Source of the DNA: Rhodoflexus caldus
GTDB taxonomy: Bacteria; Bacteroidota; Bacteroidia; Cytophagales; Thermoflexibacteraceae
Length of the DNA stretch: 56,587 bases
Assembly (NCBI RefSeq): GCF_021206925.1
Contig: NZ_JAJPRF010000021.1
Location: 1 to 56,587 of the forward strand
Direction of reading: 5' to 3'
Part shown: piece after piece, positions 14,786 to 22,783 of the stretch
Numbering within the stretch: position 1 is the stretch's first letter
Layout: every line of letters starts with the position of its first letter
The notes under the pieces: generated by a model
The model's database searches: none
Seen by the model: the letters and a program-made list of their open reading frames with translations, nothing else
Told to the model about the DNA's origin: nothing
Position numbers and translations under genes: made by a program

Positions 14786-16273
14786 TTACAATAGCGGCGG
14801 CTCTTCAAATTCCGGCAGTGCATCTATGGCACGCGGTGTATCTAAGAAGAAACCTGCCTTAATGCGGTCGCAAGGATACCCGAACAGGCATTTGTCTTTG
14901 ATAAGTCTTGCCACTTCTTCGGGCACCATGGTTTCCCAGCCCTCTTGTGCCTGTTTAATCATTGCCAATACGTGGTCGGAAATGATATGCAGGTTCTTCA
15001 AATTCGCATTTTTGATGTCGCGGATGCGCTGGTTAGCCATCAGGTGTGTAAACAAATGGCGTTGCGATTCGGCGAGTTGGAAGTTTTCGCAGGTATGCAG
15101 CACCTTGGTTTCCTGATTCAGGAAGGGGTACACGTAGAGTCGTACATTCTTTTTGAACAGTGTACTGAATGCTTCCAAAATTCCTCCCGGCAATTGCTCA
15201 TACAAACTTTCGTCAAAAATGTTTTGCAGGTTGTAGATGCCCAAAATAACACCTATTTGCTGCTTGGTTTGTGTTGCCAGATAGCCAACCAATCGGTGGT
15301 AGCGCTGATAATTGGAAATCAGTACGGTAAGTCCTTGGGAGCAAAGAATATCTACGCGGTCGAGAAAGTCTTTTTCGTCAATATCGGGGTCGGCTGCCTT
15401 TAAATCTTGCAGGGTCAGTTCGGCTATTTTCAGGGTGTTGTCGGGTTGTACGCCCTGTTCGTGGATGAACATCTGATAGCCCGTTTCGAGCATGTCCATA
15501 TTGACGTGCGTCAGCGGGCGGAAGCGGCCGCGCAGTACAAGGACGTTTTTCTTGTAAAATGCTTCGGAGGCTTGCAGCACGTTGCCGTCGGGGCCGAAAA
15601 GCGCTGCTTCGGTCAGTCCGTGCTGCACCAATTGCAGACTCAGCAGGCGGTTGTCCACGTGCTTGAAGTTAGGCCCTGTCAGGCGGAACATATCTACCTC
15701 TATGCGGTCGCGGTGCAGGTTGTCCATCAACGACTTAACCATTGCTTCGGGGTCGTCGTGCAGGTAAAAGCAGGCATACAGCAGATTTACGCCAATAATG
15801 CCCAAGGCTTGCTGTTGCAGCAAAGCGTCGTTATCGTGCATTTTTACATGGATGACGGCATCGTTAGGGGTGCTGCGCGGTGAGAGTTGGAATCTTACAC
15901 CAATCCAGCCGTGTCCTTGGTTGCTTTTCTGGTAGTTGAGCGCTTCAACAGTATTGGCAAATACAAAAAAGTTAGTGTGGTCGCCGCGTTTTTTGTCGAG
16001 ACGCTCCACTAACAAATTGTACTCATGTGTAAACATTTTATTCAGTCGCGACTCGCACACATAGCGCCTGTCTTCGCCGTAAATGGCATTACTGAAAGTC
16101 ATATCGTATGCCGACATGGTTTTGGCAATAGTGCCCGAAGCTCCGCCCGCTTTAAAGAAAATGGAGGCCACTTCCTGCCCTGCGCCAATTTCGGCAAATG
16201 AGCCGTAAATACGCCTGTCTAAATTGATTTTCAGCGCTTTCTGGCGCGTTCCCAACAAGGTTTCGTCAATCAT
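14786..16273 (-). CDS. Conserved protein of unknown function (about 495 residues)
   Basis: This protein belongs to a family I remember as strongly conserved in Bacteroidota. It opens ALKINLDRRIYGSFAEIGAGQEVA and continues GGASGTIAKTMSAYDMTFSNAIYG and YVCESRLNKM. Databases carry transferred names for it (such as nicotinate-nucleotide adenylyltransferase). I see no nucleotidyltransferase HxGH motif, no Walker motif and no signal peptide, so I would not adopt any of these. The very conserved N-terminal third and the segment ALFGPDGNVLQASEAFYKKN suggest an enzyme or scaffold in the cytoplasm. It appears monocistronic, with mbnP divergent to it. Function not known. Confidence 0.8.
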   Translation of the reverse strand: MIDETLLGTRQKALKINLDRRIYGSFAEIGAGQEVASIFFKAGGASGTIAKTMSAYDMTFSNAIYGEDRRYVCESRLNKMFTHEYNLLVERLDKKRGDHTNFFVFANTVEALNYQKSNQGHGWIGVRFQLSPRSTPNDAVIHVKMHDNDALLQQQALGIIGVNLLYACFYLHDDPEAMVKSLMDNLHRDRIEVDMFRLTGPNFKHVDNRLLSLQLVQHGLTEAALFGPDGNVLQASEAFYKKNVLVLRGRFRPLTHVNMDMLETGYQMFIHEQGVQPDNTLKIAELTLQDLKAADPDIDEKDFLDRVDILCSQGLTVLISNYQRYHRLVGYLATQTKQQIGVILGIYNLQNIFDESLYEQLPGGILEAFSTLFKKNVRLYVYPFLNQETKVLHTCENFQLAESQRHLFTHLMANQRIRDIKNANLKNLHIISDHVLAMIKQAQEGWETMVPEEVARLIKDKCLFGYPCDRIKAGFFLDTPRAIDALPEFEEPPLL

Positions 16274-16477
16274 GTGTATTTATAGTCTTTGGAACTATGG
16301 TAAGTGTTGCTGTGTTATTTTTGCAATTAAGTTGCACCAAGGGTGAATCAAAAAAAAGTGGCAACGCTGTAGTTGCGGCTTAAAATTACACCCTTTTGCC
16401 GACATAGCGGCAGGCAACAGTATAACTTTACAGCCGTTTAATTATTAACGTTCCATTGTCCAAACCATTATTTCACC

Positions 16478-17215
16478 ATGAAAAAATTTATTCCGGTGCT
16501 TTTGCTGGCAGTTTTTACGGTTTGGGGGTGTGATACACCCCAGCCTGCGGTCAGCAATCAAATTGCACTCAATTTAGCTATGCAGTTTGACGGGCAGCCC
16601 TTGGTACTTGCCGACAAGCAGTATCAAAATGCAAATGGCGATTTGTTTACCGTTGAGCGGTTTCAGTTTTATCTGAGCAATGTCAAGTTTAAAAATTCTA
16701 TCACACGCGATTCGTTTGCTGTGCCCAACAGCTATCATTTGGTGGTGCGCAAAGAAAATACTCATTTGTTTGAATTACCTTTTGAGGTGCCGGCAGGTAA
16801 ATACGACATGGTGGAATTTGCCGTTGGGGTAGACCCTAAACGCAACCTCTCAACCGACCAAGTAGGCGACTTAGACCCGTCTAACAACATGGCATGGGAT
16901 TGGAACACGGGTTACAAATTCGTATTATTGGAAGGCCGCCTGTTTCCTCCTTCAGGCAGCCCGCGCGGGCTTGTATTCCATATAGGCGGCGATGAAAACT
17001 ACCGCATCATCCGCTTGCCGTTGAGCACTACGATTGACACCCGCAACCGTGCGCAAAACAATATAGCCATAGACGTAGAAGTGAGTGCCATGTTTAATGC
17101 ACCGAATGTGATTAATCTCAACAGGCAAAGCACCGTGATGATGGGGCCAATTGCGACACAAGTAGCCAACAACTACGCCGCCAATATGTTCCGCATTCGG
17201 GCGGTGAATCCTTAG
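16478..17215 (+). CDS. MbnP-like lipoprotein
   Basis: The protein has 245 residues. Its signal peptide ends in a lipobox (AVFTVWGC, Cys18). The family core is LNLAMQFDGQPLVL, then FTVERFQFYLSNVKF and FELPFEVPAGKYDMVEFAVGVDP. GLVFHIGGDENYR follows near residue 165. MbnP proteins occur with the MbnH di-haem protein and are linked to copper/methanobactin handling in methanotrophs. In Bacteroidota they are usually next to a cytochrome c peroxidase-like or TonB-dependent partner. No such partner is present here, so the role is open. The gene ends at a strong terminator and is divergent from the conserved unknown gene. Confidence 0.82.
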   Translation: MKKFIPVLLLAVFTVWGCDTPQPAVSNQIALNLAMQFDGQPLVLADKQYQNANGDLFTVERFQFYLSNVKFKNSITRDSFAVPNSYHLVVRKENTHLFELPFEVPAGKYDMVEFAVGVDPKRNLSTDQVGDLDPSNNMAWDWNTGYKFVLLEGRLFPPSGSPRGLVFHIGGDENYRIIRLPLSTTIDTRNRAQNNIAIDVEVSAMFNAPNVINLNRQSTVMMGPIATQVANNYAANMFRIRAVNP

Positions 17216-17238
17216 ATGACAGGTTGTGCCGAAATACG

Positions 17239-17278
17239 AAAAACCCGACAGAAGCAAAAAGTTCTGTCGGGTTTTTTT
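17239..17278 (+). terminator. Rho-independent terminator after the MbnP gene
   Basis: A perfect 15-bp stem (17239-17253 with 17262-17276, core ACCCGACAGA/TCTGTCGGGT) encloses an 8-base loop and runs into T's to 17278. The stem core reappears in the hairpin at 17367-17399. Confidence 0.92.
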
Positions 17279-17573
17279 AATCAAATAAACAGTAAGCGGT
17301 TGCAAACTTACCTGATGGGACGTTAAGAATTGTCAGTTTATTGTATAATTTTTGCAGGTCATACAAAAACCCGACAGATTTTTAAAACCTGTCGGGTTTC
17401 AATTGCCTTTCTCAGCAAATTATATAATTTTTTTGCAAATGGCTTGTGCTTCCGTGCAATCAACTGTAAAAGTCATTACAAAGTGCAATCAGCTTGCTGC
17501 GGATGACACAATTTTTTGCTGATTTTTAATTCGCAGTCCGCATTCCGAAATTTACCTCTGATTGCTTGATTCA
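17279..17573. other. Intergenic stretch between mbnP and fabG
   Basis: About 295 bases lie between the terminator and the convergent fabG stop. I see no credible gene. It holds the second hairpin (17367-17399). Two similar short strings flank that hairpin: TATAATTTTTGCA at 17343-17355 and TATAATTTTTTTGCA at 17421-17435. Both resemble loose -7 elements on the plus strand. No tRNA or known RNA recognised. Confidence 0.5.
17367..17399. repeat. Second ACCCGACAG hairpin
   Basis: The arms 17367-17377 and 17389-17399 pair perfectly over 11 bases (AAACCCGACAG/CTGTCGGGTTT), with the loop ATTTTTAAAAC. The stem is the same as that of the mbnP terminator 110 bases earlier, but the loop is different. It may be a terminator for fabG on the minus strand or a copy of a dispersed element. 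Confidence 0.8.
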
Positions 17574-18320
17574 TTACGTCAGCATACCGCCGTTCACCTG
17601 CAATACCTGCCCGGTGATGTAGCGGGATAAGTCGGAGCCAAGGAATACGGCACAGTCGGCCACTTCCTCGGGAGTGCCGCCGCGCTTCATCGGGATGGCT
17701 TCTTTCCAACTTTCCACTACTTTGGGGTCTAACTGCGCGGTCATTTCTGTTTCAATAAAGCCCGGCGCAATGGCATTGCAGCGAATATTGCGTGAACCGA
17801 GTTCCAAAGCTACCGATTTGGTAAAGCCGATGATACCGGCTTTGGAAGCCGCATAGTTAGCTTGGCCGGCGTTACCTTTGATGCCTACAACAGAAGTGAT
17901 ATTGATAACAGAGCCGAATTTTTGCTTCATTAGGTGTTTGGTAGCTGCTTTGGTGAGATTAAATACCGATTTGAGGTTGGTATTGATAACTGCATCCCAT
18001 TGCTCTTCGCTCATGCGCATCAGCAGGCCATCGCGTGTGATACCGGCATTATTGACCAGAATGTCCAAAGTGCCGAAGTCGGCAATGAATTGTGTTATCA
18101 GTTGTTCGGCAGCCTGATGGTCGGAGGCATCGGAGCGGTAGCCGATGGCTTTTACGCCCAATGCTTCCAGTTCTTTTTGCAGCGCTTCGCCTTGTGCCAC
18201 GCTGGAAAGGTAGGTAAAGCCTACGTTGGCACCTTCTTGCGCAAAGCGGATTGCCATAGCGCGTCCGATACCCTTAGAAGCGCCCGTAATCAGCGCATTT
18301 TTGCCTTTAAGTAAACCCAT
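17574..18320 (-). CDS. fabG: 3-oxoacyl-[acyl-carrier-protein] reductase
   Basis: This 248-residue short-chain dehydrogenase reduces beta-ketoacyl-ACP with NADPH in fatty-acid elongation. The NADP-binding motif GASKGIG is at residues 13-19, and NNAGITRDG at 90-98. The catalytic Ser143, Tyr156 and Lys160 (YAASK) are in place. The C-terminus YITGQVLQVNGGM is typical. The close fit to FabG (including RCNAIAPGFIETEMT) makes it a better choice than another SDR. The gene is not in a fab cluster. It is convergent with mbnP and divergent from the NTF2-like gene. Confidence 0.93.
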   Translation of the reverse strand: MGLLKGKNALITGASKGIGRAMAIRFAQEGANVGFTYLSSVAQGEALQKELEALGVKAIGYRSDASDHQAAEQLITQFIADFGTLDILVNNAGITRDGLLMRMSEEQWDAVINTNLKSVFNLTKAATKHLMKQKFGSVINITSVVGIKGNAGQANYAASKAGIIGFTKSVALELGSRNIRCNAIAPGFIETEMTAQLDPKVVESWKEAIPMKRGGTPEEVADCAVFLGSDLSRYITGQVLQVNGGMLT

Positions 18321-18474
18321 AATTTCGCTAAAAATAGAGTGTTTGCAGGTGCGATTTTACGCACGAATTTCGAGAAATCAGCAATTTTTATACAACGGCC
18401 AGTAAGTTATTCATCATCAGGCAAATGCCAAACAACGCGTGGGACATTGCGGTTATAGTACAAATAACCGGCTA

Positions 18475-18891
18475 ATGAAAATGAAAAACATGCCCTTTTA
18501 CAATGAAACAGAACGATTGTTTCACTACGTCAGCACACACAATTTCAATGACCTCGCCGAGCTTTGCGATGACGATTTCGGCATTGTGGATTTAGGCCCG
18601 GAAGGCAATAATGTGATGATTCGCACACGTGCCGAATGGGAAAATTGGTTTAAGACGCTATTTGCCCAGTTGGATGCCATGCAGGCAGAAACTTTTACCG
18701 ACATATTGGACTACAAAGCCCTGCAAGACGGTAATCTTGGCTACTCGGTAGTAGAATTTTGTCAGCACCTGAAAACGGCCGATAAACACGGGCGCTTTTA
18801 CTGCGTGGTAACTATCATCTGGAAAGCCGTTGGCAGCGGTTGGAAAGAATCAAGATGGCATGTTTCGCTGCTCCGCACCGAGTGGGAATAA
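18475..18891 (+). CDS. NTF2-like / SnoaL-type protein
   Basis: The ATG at 18475 (or 18481) gives about 138 residues; an in-frame GTG at 18439 adds 12 unlikely residues. The pattern ETERLFHYVSTHNFNDLAELCDDDFGIVDLG, followed by alternating beta strands ending SRWHVSLLRTEWE, fits the cone-shaped NTF2-like fold. Such proteins are small enzymes or binding proteins, and no catalytic pair can be named. There is no signal peptide. It lies 17 bases before the L,D-transpeptidase ATG, so the two are probably co-transcribed, but no functional link is evident. Confidence 0.75.
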   Translation: MKMKNMPFYNETERLFHYVSTHNFNDLAELCDDDFGIVDLGPEGNNVMIRTRAEWENWFKTLFAQLDAMQAETFTDILDYKALQDGNLGYSVVEFCQHLKTADKHGRFYCVVTIIWKAVGSGWKESRWHVSLLRTEWE

Positions 18892-18908
18892 TTGCTTATT
18901 TTGCATTC

Positions 18909-19652
18909 ATGTTACGATGCTTTTTGTTTTTATTCATTGGTAGTGTGCTGCCTTTTTTTGCGGCAGCGCAATCACTACCTGCCGATTGCCGCCAATTGAT
19001 AGTTGTACAAACCGACGGTTGGCACAAGATAACGGCCACACTGACGCGTTACCAACGTACCGATGAACGCTCCGGATGGGTACAGACAGGCAAACCCTAT
19101 CGGGTAGCCATTGGCAAAAACGGCATTGCATGGGACGGCAGGCAGCCTTTCAGCCCCAAAGACAAAACAGCGCCTATTAAAAAAGAAGGCGACGGCAGGT
19201 CGCCCGCAGGTATTTTCCCATTGCTGTATGCCTATGGCTACGACCAGCCACAGCCCTCATGGGAGTTTCCGTATATGCGTGTAAACGAACAAACGCTCTG
19301 CATAGACGACCCTCAGTCGCGTTATTACAATCAGATTATCAGCCGCGACAGTATTGCAAAAGCCGACTGGAAAAGCCATGAAGATATGCGGCGCAAAGAT
19401 GAACTTTACCGCTTTGGCATTGTTGTAGGCTACAATACACAACCCGTACAGCCGGGCAGCGGCTCTTGCATTTTTATGCACCTCAGCGCCGGAACACCGC
19501 AAAATCCGAAAGGTACGGCAGGCTGCACGGCCATGCTGCGCGAGGAAATGCTGCAATTGCTAAACTGGCTGAAAGCAACCCATAAACCCATGCTGGTGCA
19601 AATGCCTGTGGCTGAATGGGTTGCCATCAAAAACAACCTGAATATACGTTAG
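18909..19652 (+). CDS. L,D-transpeptidase (YkuD domain), secreted
   Basis: The ATG at 18909 gives 247 residues starting with a signal peptide (MLRCFLFLFIG, cleavage near FAAAQ). In-frame codons further upstream overlap the previous gene and lack a signal. The catalytic motif is visible as IFMHLSAG (His) and GTAGCTAM (Cys), in the spacing of the YkuD/COG3786 group. These enzymes form 3-3 peptidoglycan crosslinks or attach proteins to peptidoglycan in the periplasm. The segment DKTAPIKKEGDGRSPAGIF is the usual substrate-side region. Its position after an NTF2-like gene and before a sensor kinase gives no further clue. Confidence 0.88.
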   Translation: MLRCFLFLFIGSVLPFFAAAQSLPADCRQLIVVQTDGWHKITATLTRYQRTDERSGWVQTGKPYRVAIGKNGIAWDGRQPFSPKDKTAPIKKEGDGRSPAGIFPLLYAYGYDQPQPSWEFPYMRVNEQTLCIDDPQSRYYNQIISRDSIAKADWKSHEDMRRKDELYRFGIVVGYNTQPVQPGSGSCIFMHLSAGTPQNPKGTAGCTAMLREEMLQLLNWLKATHKPMLVQMPVAEWVAIKNNLNIR

Positions 19653-19685
19653 TGAGCTTTTTAAAATCATCAGGAATGCGTTAAT

Positions 19686-21731
19686 TTGAGCATTAACCCA
19701 ATATCCTCAGATTATTTGCTACCTCAAAAAGCCTTCTTGTTTCTTGCTCTTTGCTGCCTTTGCGTTTTAGGATGTGCTCTGCCCGGCATAGCATACAGCC
19801 AAAACTTTGCCGATAGCCTCCACCGTATCTTGCAGCAACAGTTGTCCGATACCACTCGGGTAAATGTACAATTGCGACTTGCCAAGTTTTACTGGTACAG
19901 GCAGCCCGACTCTGCCGAATATTATACCAATTTGGCATCAAACCTTGCCCGAAAAATCAATTACAAAAGAGGTGAAGCGCTTGCCTACAACAGCATAGCT
20001 GCCATTCGCCTGCTGAACGGTGAAGACCCGAGCGCATTGGAATATTTTTTCAAAGCACTTTCCATCAGGCAGCAACTCAACGATAAACGAGGCATTGCCT
20101 CTTGTTTGAGCAATATAGGTTTTGCCTACCTGCAACAAGACAATATTTCGCTGGCGCTGGACTATTTGCACCAAGCACTGGCCATTAATCGCAAATACGG
20201 CTACACTGAGGGGTTAGGCTATACGAAGAACAATCTGGGCGAAGCAAAATTTAAATCGCACGAATACGACTCGGCAGCGTGGTATCTCTACGGTGCGCTT
20301 GCCATGTGGCAACAGGTTAATAACGACCAAGCGCGGATTATTACCGAAAACAATATCGGTTTTATCCACTTGCACAACAACAACATAGACAGCGCAAGGT
20401 ATTATTTTGAAAAGGCCATTCGGGTGGCGGAACAACTGCAAGACAAGCGCGCCCGTTCGCGCTCGCTGATAGGCTTGGCAAGCATTGCACAGCAACAAAA
20501 CCGACAACAAACAGCCATTCAACTTGCTGAAGATGCCTATCAAACCGCTAATCAGATTCATGAAGTGCGCCATGCCATACAGGCCGCCGAGTTACTGGCC
20601 AATGCCTACGAACAAATCGGCGATTTGGCCAATGCCATCAAGTACCTGAAAATCGGTGCCACTGCCAACGACGAAGTTCTGCGCATGGAAAAAAACAATA
20701 AAGCCCTTGCGCTTTCCTATGAATACGAAAAAAAGGCGGCCGAGAAAGAGTTAGAAAAAGAATTTGCCAATGCCAAAGCCCAGCGCTATGCCATTATGTT
20801 ATTGGTTGTCTTTCTGATAGCCGTTATTTTAGTAGCCTTCATACTTTGGCAAAGAAGCCAAACAGCAACCCGCAACAATGCTGTTTTGCAGCAAAGCCAT
20901 CAACAGATTTCGGAGTTGAACGCACAGTTACAGCAAGCGCTTACCACTGCCGAGCAACAATCCCATCGGCTGCAAGCCATAGACCAAACCAAGAATAAAC
21001 TTTTTGCCATTATCAGCCACGATTTGCAATCGCCTATCAACAGTCTTTATTCCATTCTGCTGATGCTTGACAACAAAGAAATCAAGCCTGCGGAAATGAA
21101 AGTACTGCTCAAACATTTGAAAAACAACATTAAAGGACTTTCCGAAACAATGGAAAACCTGTTGGCTTGGGCAAAAGTACAAATGCGCGGTCAGGAAACA
21201 CAGCTTTCGGAAGAATGTGTAAATGTGCATGAAACCGTACAGTTGCAGTTGCAACTGTTTGCCGAATTGCTGAAACGTAAAAAAATACATGTGAATAATT
21301 GCATTCCCGCCGAACTGTCCGTCAGAATAGAACCTGAGCATCTGCGTATCATACTGCGCAACCTGATTGGCAACGCAATTAAGTTTACCCATGCCTTCGG
21401 TGAAATTATGCTGTATGCCAAATCAGGCGAAGATCGCAAATCTGCCACCATATTTGTTCAGGATAACGGCATAGGCATAGCCGAAGAAAAACAGGCCACC
21501 GTTTTTGGTGATATTGCCCGCCTGCCCCGCCGCGGTACGGCAGGAGAGTCGGGCAGCGGGCTGGGTTTGGCATTTTGCAAAGAACTCGTTGAAAAAAGCG
21601 GAGGAACTATCGGCTTCTACTCCGTACAAGGCAAGGGCAGTACATTTTATATCTCCCTGCCATTCGTTTGTACAGCCGCCCCATCGGCAGAGTACCAACA
21701 AAGCAGCACGCCCGTGCGACAAAAATCATAG
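19686..21731 (+). CDS. TPR-containing membrane sensor histidine kinase
   Basis: About 681 residues from a TTG codon at 19686. No ATG or GTG lies between it and the signal sequence, so a TTG start (19686 or a few codons later) is needed. Order: signal peptide (cleavage near AYSQ, residue 39); six or so TPRs (about 60-345) outside the membrane; transmembrane helix YAIMLLVVFLIAVILVAFIL (368-387); coiled coil (395-432); HisKA with phospho-acceptor His445 in AIISHDLQSP; HATPase with N box NLIGNAIKF, G1 DNGIGIAEE and G2 SGSGLGLAF. There is no receiver domain and no response regulator next door, so it is an orphan kinase. The TPR sensor part is common in Bacteroidota. The signal is unknown. Confidence 0.92.
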   Translation: MSINPISSDYLLPQKAFLFLALCCLCVLGCALPGIAYSQNFADSLHRILQQQLSDTTRVNVQLRLAKFYWYRQPDSAEYYTNLASNLARKINYKRGEALAYNSIAAIRLLNGEDPSALEYFFKALSIRQQLNDKRGIASCLSNIGFAYLQQDNISLALDYLHQALAINRKYGYTEGLGYTKNNLGEAKFKSHEYDSAAWYLYGALAMWQQVNNDQARIITENNIGFIHLHNNNIDSARYYFEKAIRVAEQLQDKRARSRSLIGLASIAQQQNRQQTAIQLAEDAYQTANQIHEVRHAIQAAELLANAYEQIGDLANAIKYLKIGATANDEVLRMEKNNKALALSYEYEKKAAEKELEKEFANAKAQRYAIMLLVVFLIAVILVAFILWQRSQTATRNNAVLQQSHQQISELNAQLQQALTTAEQQSHRLQAIDQTKNKLFAIISHDLQSPINSLYSILLMLDNKEIKPAEMKVLLKHLKNNIKGLSETMENLLAWAKVQMRGQETQLSEECVNVHETVQLQLQLFAELLKRKKIHVNNCIPAELSVRIEPEHLRIILRNLIGNAIKFTHAFGEIMLYAKSGEDRKSATIFVQDNGIGIAEEKQATVFGDIARLPRRGTAGESGSGLGLAFCKELVEKSGGTIGFYSVQGKGSTFYISLPFVCTAAPSAEYQQSSTPVRQKS

Positions 21732-21883
21732 CTTTTCATCAAACAATTTCCTCAAAAGGCTTGTTCTAAGGTAGATGGAATGATACGGAGTAACACGTTT
21801 TCCGTAAACTTTCAACAAACTTTAACTATTTAACAACCAGCAGCTTATCGCAGATAAGCCATGTTATCTACCATATACCCGAT

Positions 21884-22783
21884 ATGAACGTGAGCAGTTA
21901 CTCTATCAAAGATTTGGAAAACCTGACCGGTATCAAAGCGCATACCATCAGGATGTGGGAGCAGCGATACGGGATTCTTAAACCGGACCGAACCGATACC
22001 AATATAAGGCTGTATGGCGCATCAGAACTGAAAATGATGCTCAATATTGCTTTGCTGAACAATCACGGCATTAAAATATCTAAAATAGCCCAAATGAGCT
22101 ATGAGGAAATTTGTGCCAAAGTAATGGAAACCATCCATCAGGCAGGCAATTTTGAAAATCAGATTAATGCCCTGACGCTTGCCATGATAGATTTGGACGA
22201 GGCACAATTTGAAAAAATCATGGCTACCAACATCCTGCAATACGGATTTGAGAAAACCATGATTAATATCATTTACCCGTTTCTCATCAAAATCGGTACA
22301 CTTTGGACTACGGATGCCATCAATCCGGCTCAGGAGCACTTTATTACCAACCTGATTCGTCAGAAAATCATTGTTGCCATTGACGGCCAATTTGAACCGC
22401 GCCCGAACCAAAAGAAATTCATGCTGTTCCTTCCCGAAGGAGAGTTGCACGAAATCAGCCTGTTATTCAGCTACTACATCATCAAATCGCGCGGCCACAA
22501 GGTGATTTATTTGGGACAAAGCACCCCGCTAAGCGATTTGGCACAGGTGTATGACATCCACAAACCCGATTATATTTTAACCATTATCACTTCCGTTCCA
22601 CCCGAAGACGATGTGCAGTCCTACGTCAATCTGCTTTGCAAGCGCTTCCCTGATGCGCATTTGCTGCTAAGCGGTTATCAGATAGTCGGACAGGACATCC
22701 AAACATCGGACAACGCCACCATCATCAATCAGATTAAAGACCTGATTGACCTGATTGACGGGTTGAAGTATGCAACCGCCTAA
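21884..22783 (+). CDS. MerR-family regulator with CarH-like cobalamin-binding half
   Basis: The 299-residue protein has an N-terminal MerR winged helix (YSIKDLENLTGIKAHTIRMWEQRYGIL, residues 6-32). It is followed by a helical bundle and a Rossmann-type B12 fold. In light-sensing CarH proteins, AdoCbl is sensed by a W-x9-EH motif and bound through a His in the next domain. Here W141-(9 residues)-E151-H152 is exact. A candidate lower-ligand His189 lies in PEGELHEISL, although the usual Gly three residues later is Ser. It could thus bind B12 and respond to light, or work without it as CarA-type proteins can. No carotenoid, photolyase or B12 genes are adjacent. Its stop overlaps that of the SMP-30 gene by four bases. 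Confidence 0.88.
   Translation: MNVSSYSIKDLENLTGIKAHTIRMWEQRYGILKPDRTDTNIRLYGASELKMMLNIALLNNHGIKISKIAQMSYEEICAKVMETIHQAGNFENQINALTLAMIDLDEAQFEKIMATNILQYGFEKTMINIIYPFLIKIGTLWTTDAINPAQEHFITNLIRQKIIVAIDGQFEPRPNQKKFMLFLPEGELHEISLLFSYYIIKSRGHKVIYLGQSTPLSDLAQVYDIHKPDYILTIITSVPPEDDVQSYVNLLCKRFPDAHLLLSGYQIVGQDIQTSDNATIINQIKDLIDLIDGLKYATA

Noticed and set aside
14786-16273. Naming the 495-residue protein a nicotinate-nucleotide adenylyltransferase
   Set aside because: The nucleotidyltransferase motifs (HxGH and ISSTxxR types) are absent, so a remembered database name was not adopted.
21884-22783. Assuming a nearby carotenoid or photolyase target for the MerR regulator
   Set aside because: Neighbouring genes are a kinase, a lactonase-like lipoprotein and an ABC exporter; nothing in the window is a pigment or light-repair gene apart from the distant uvrB.
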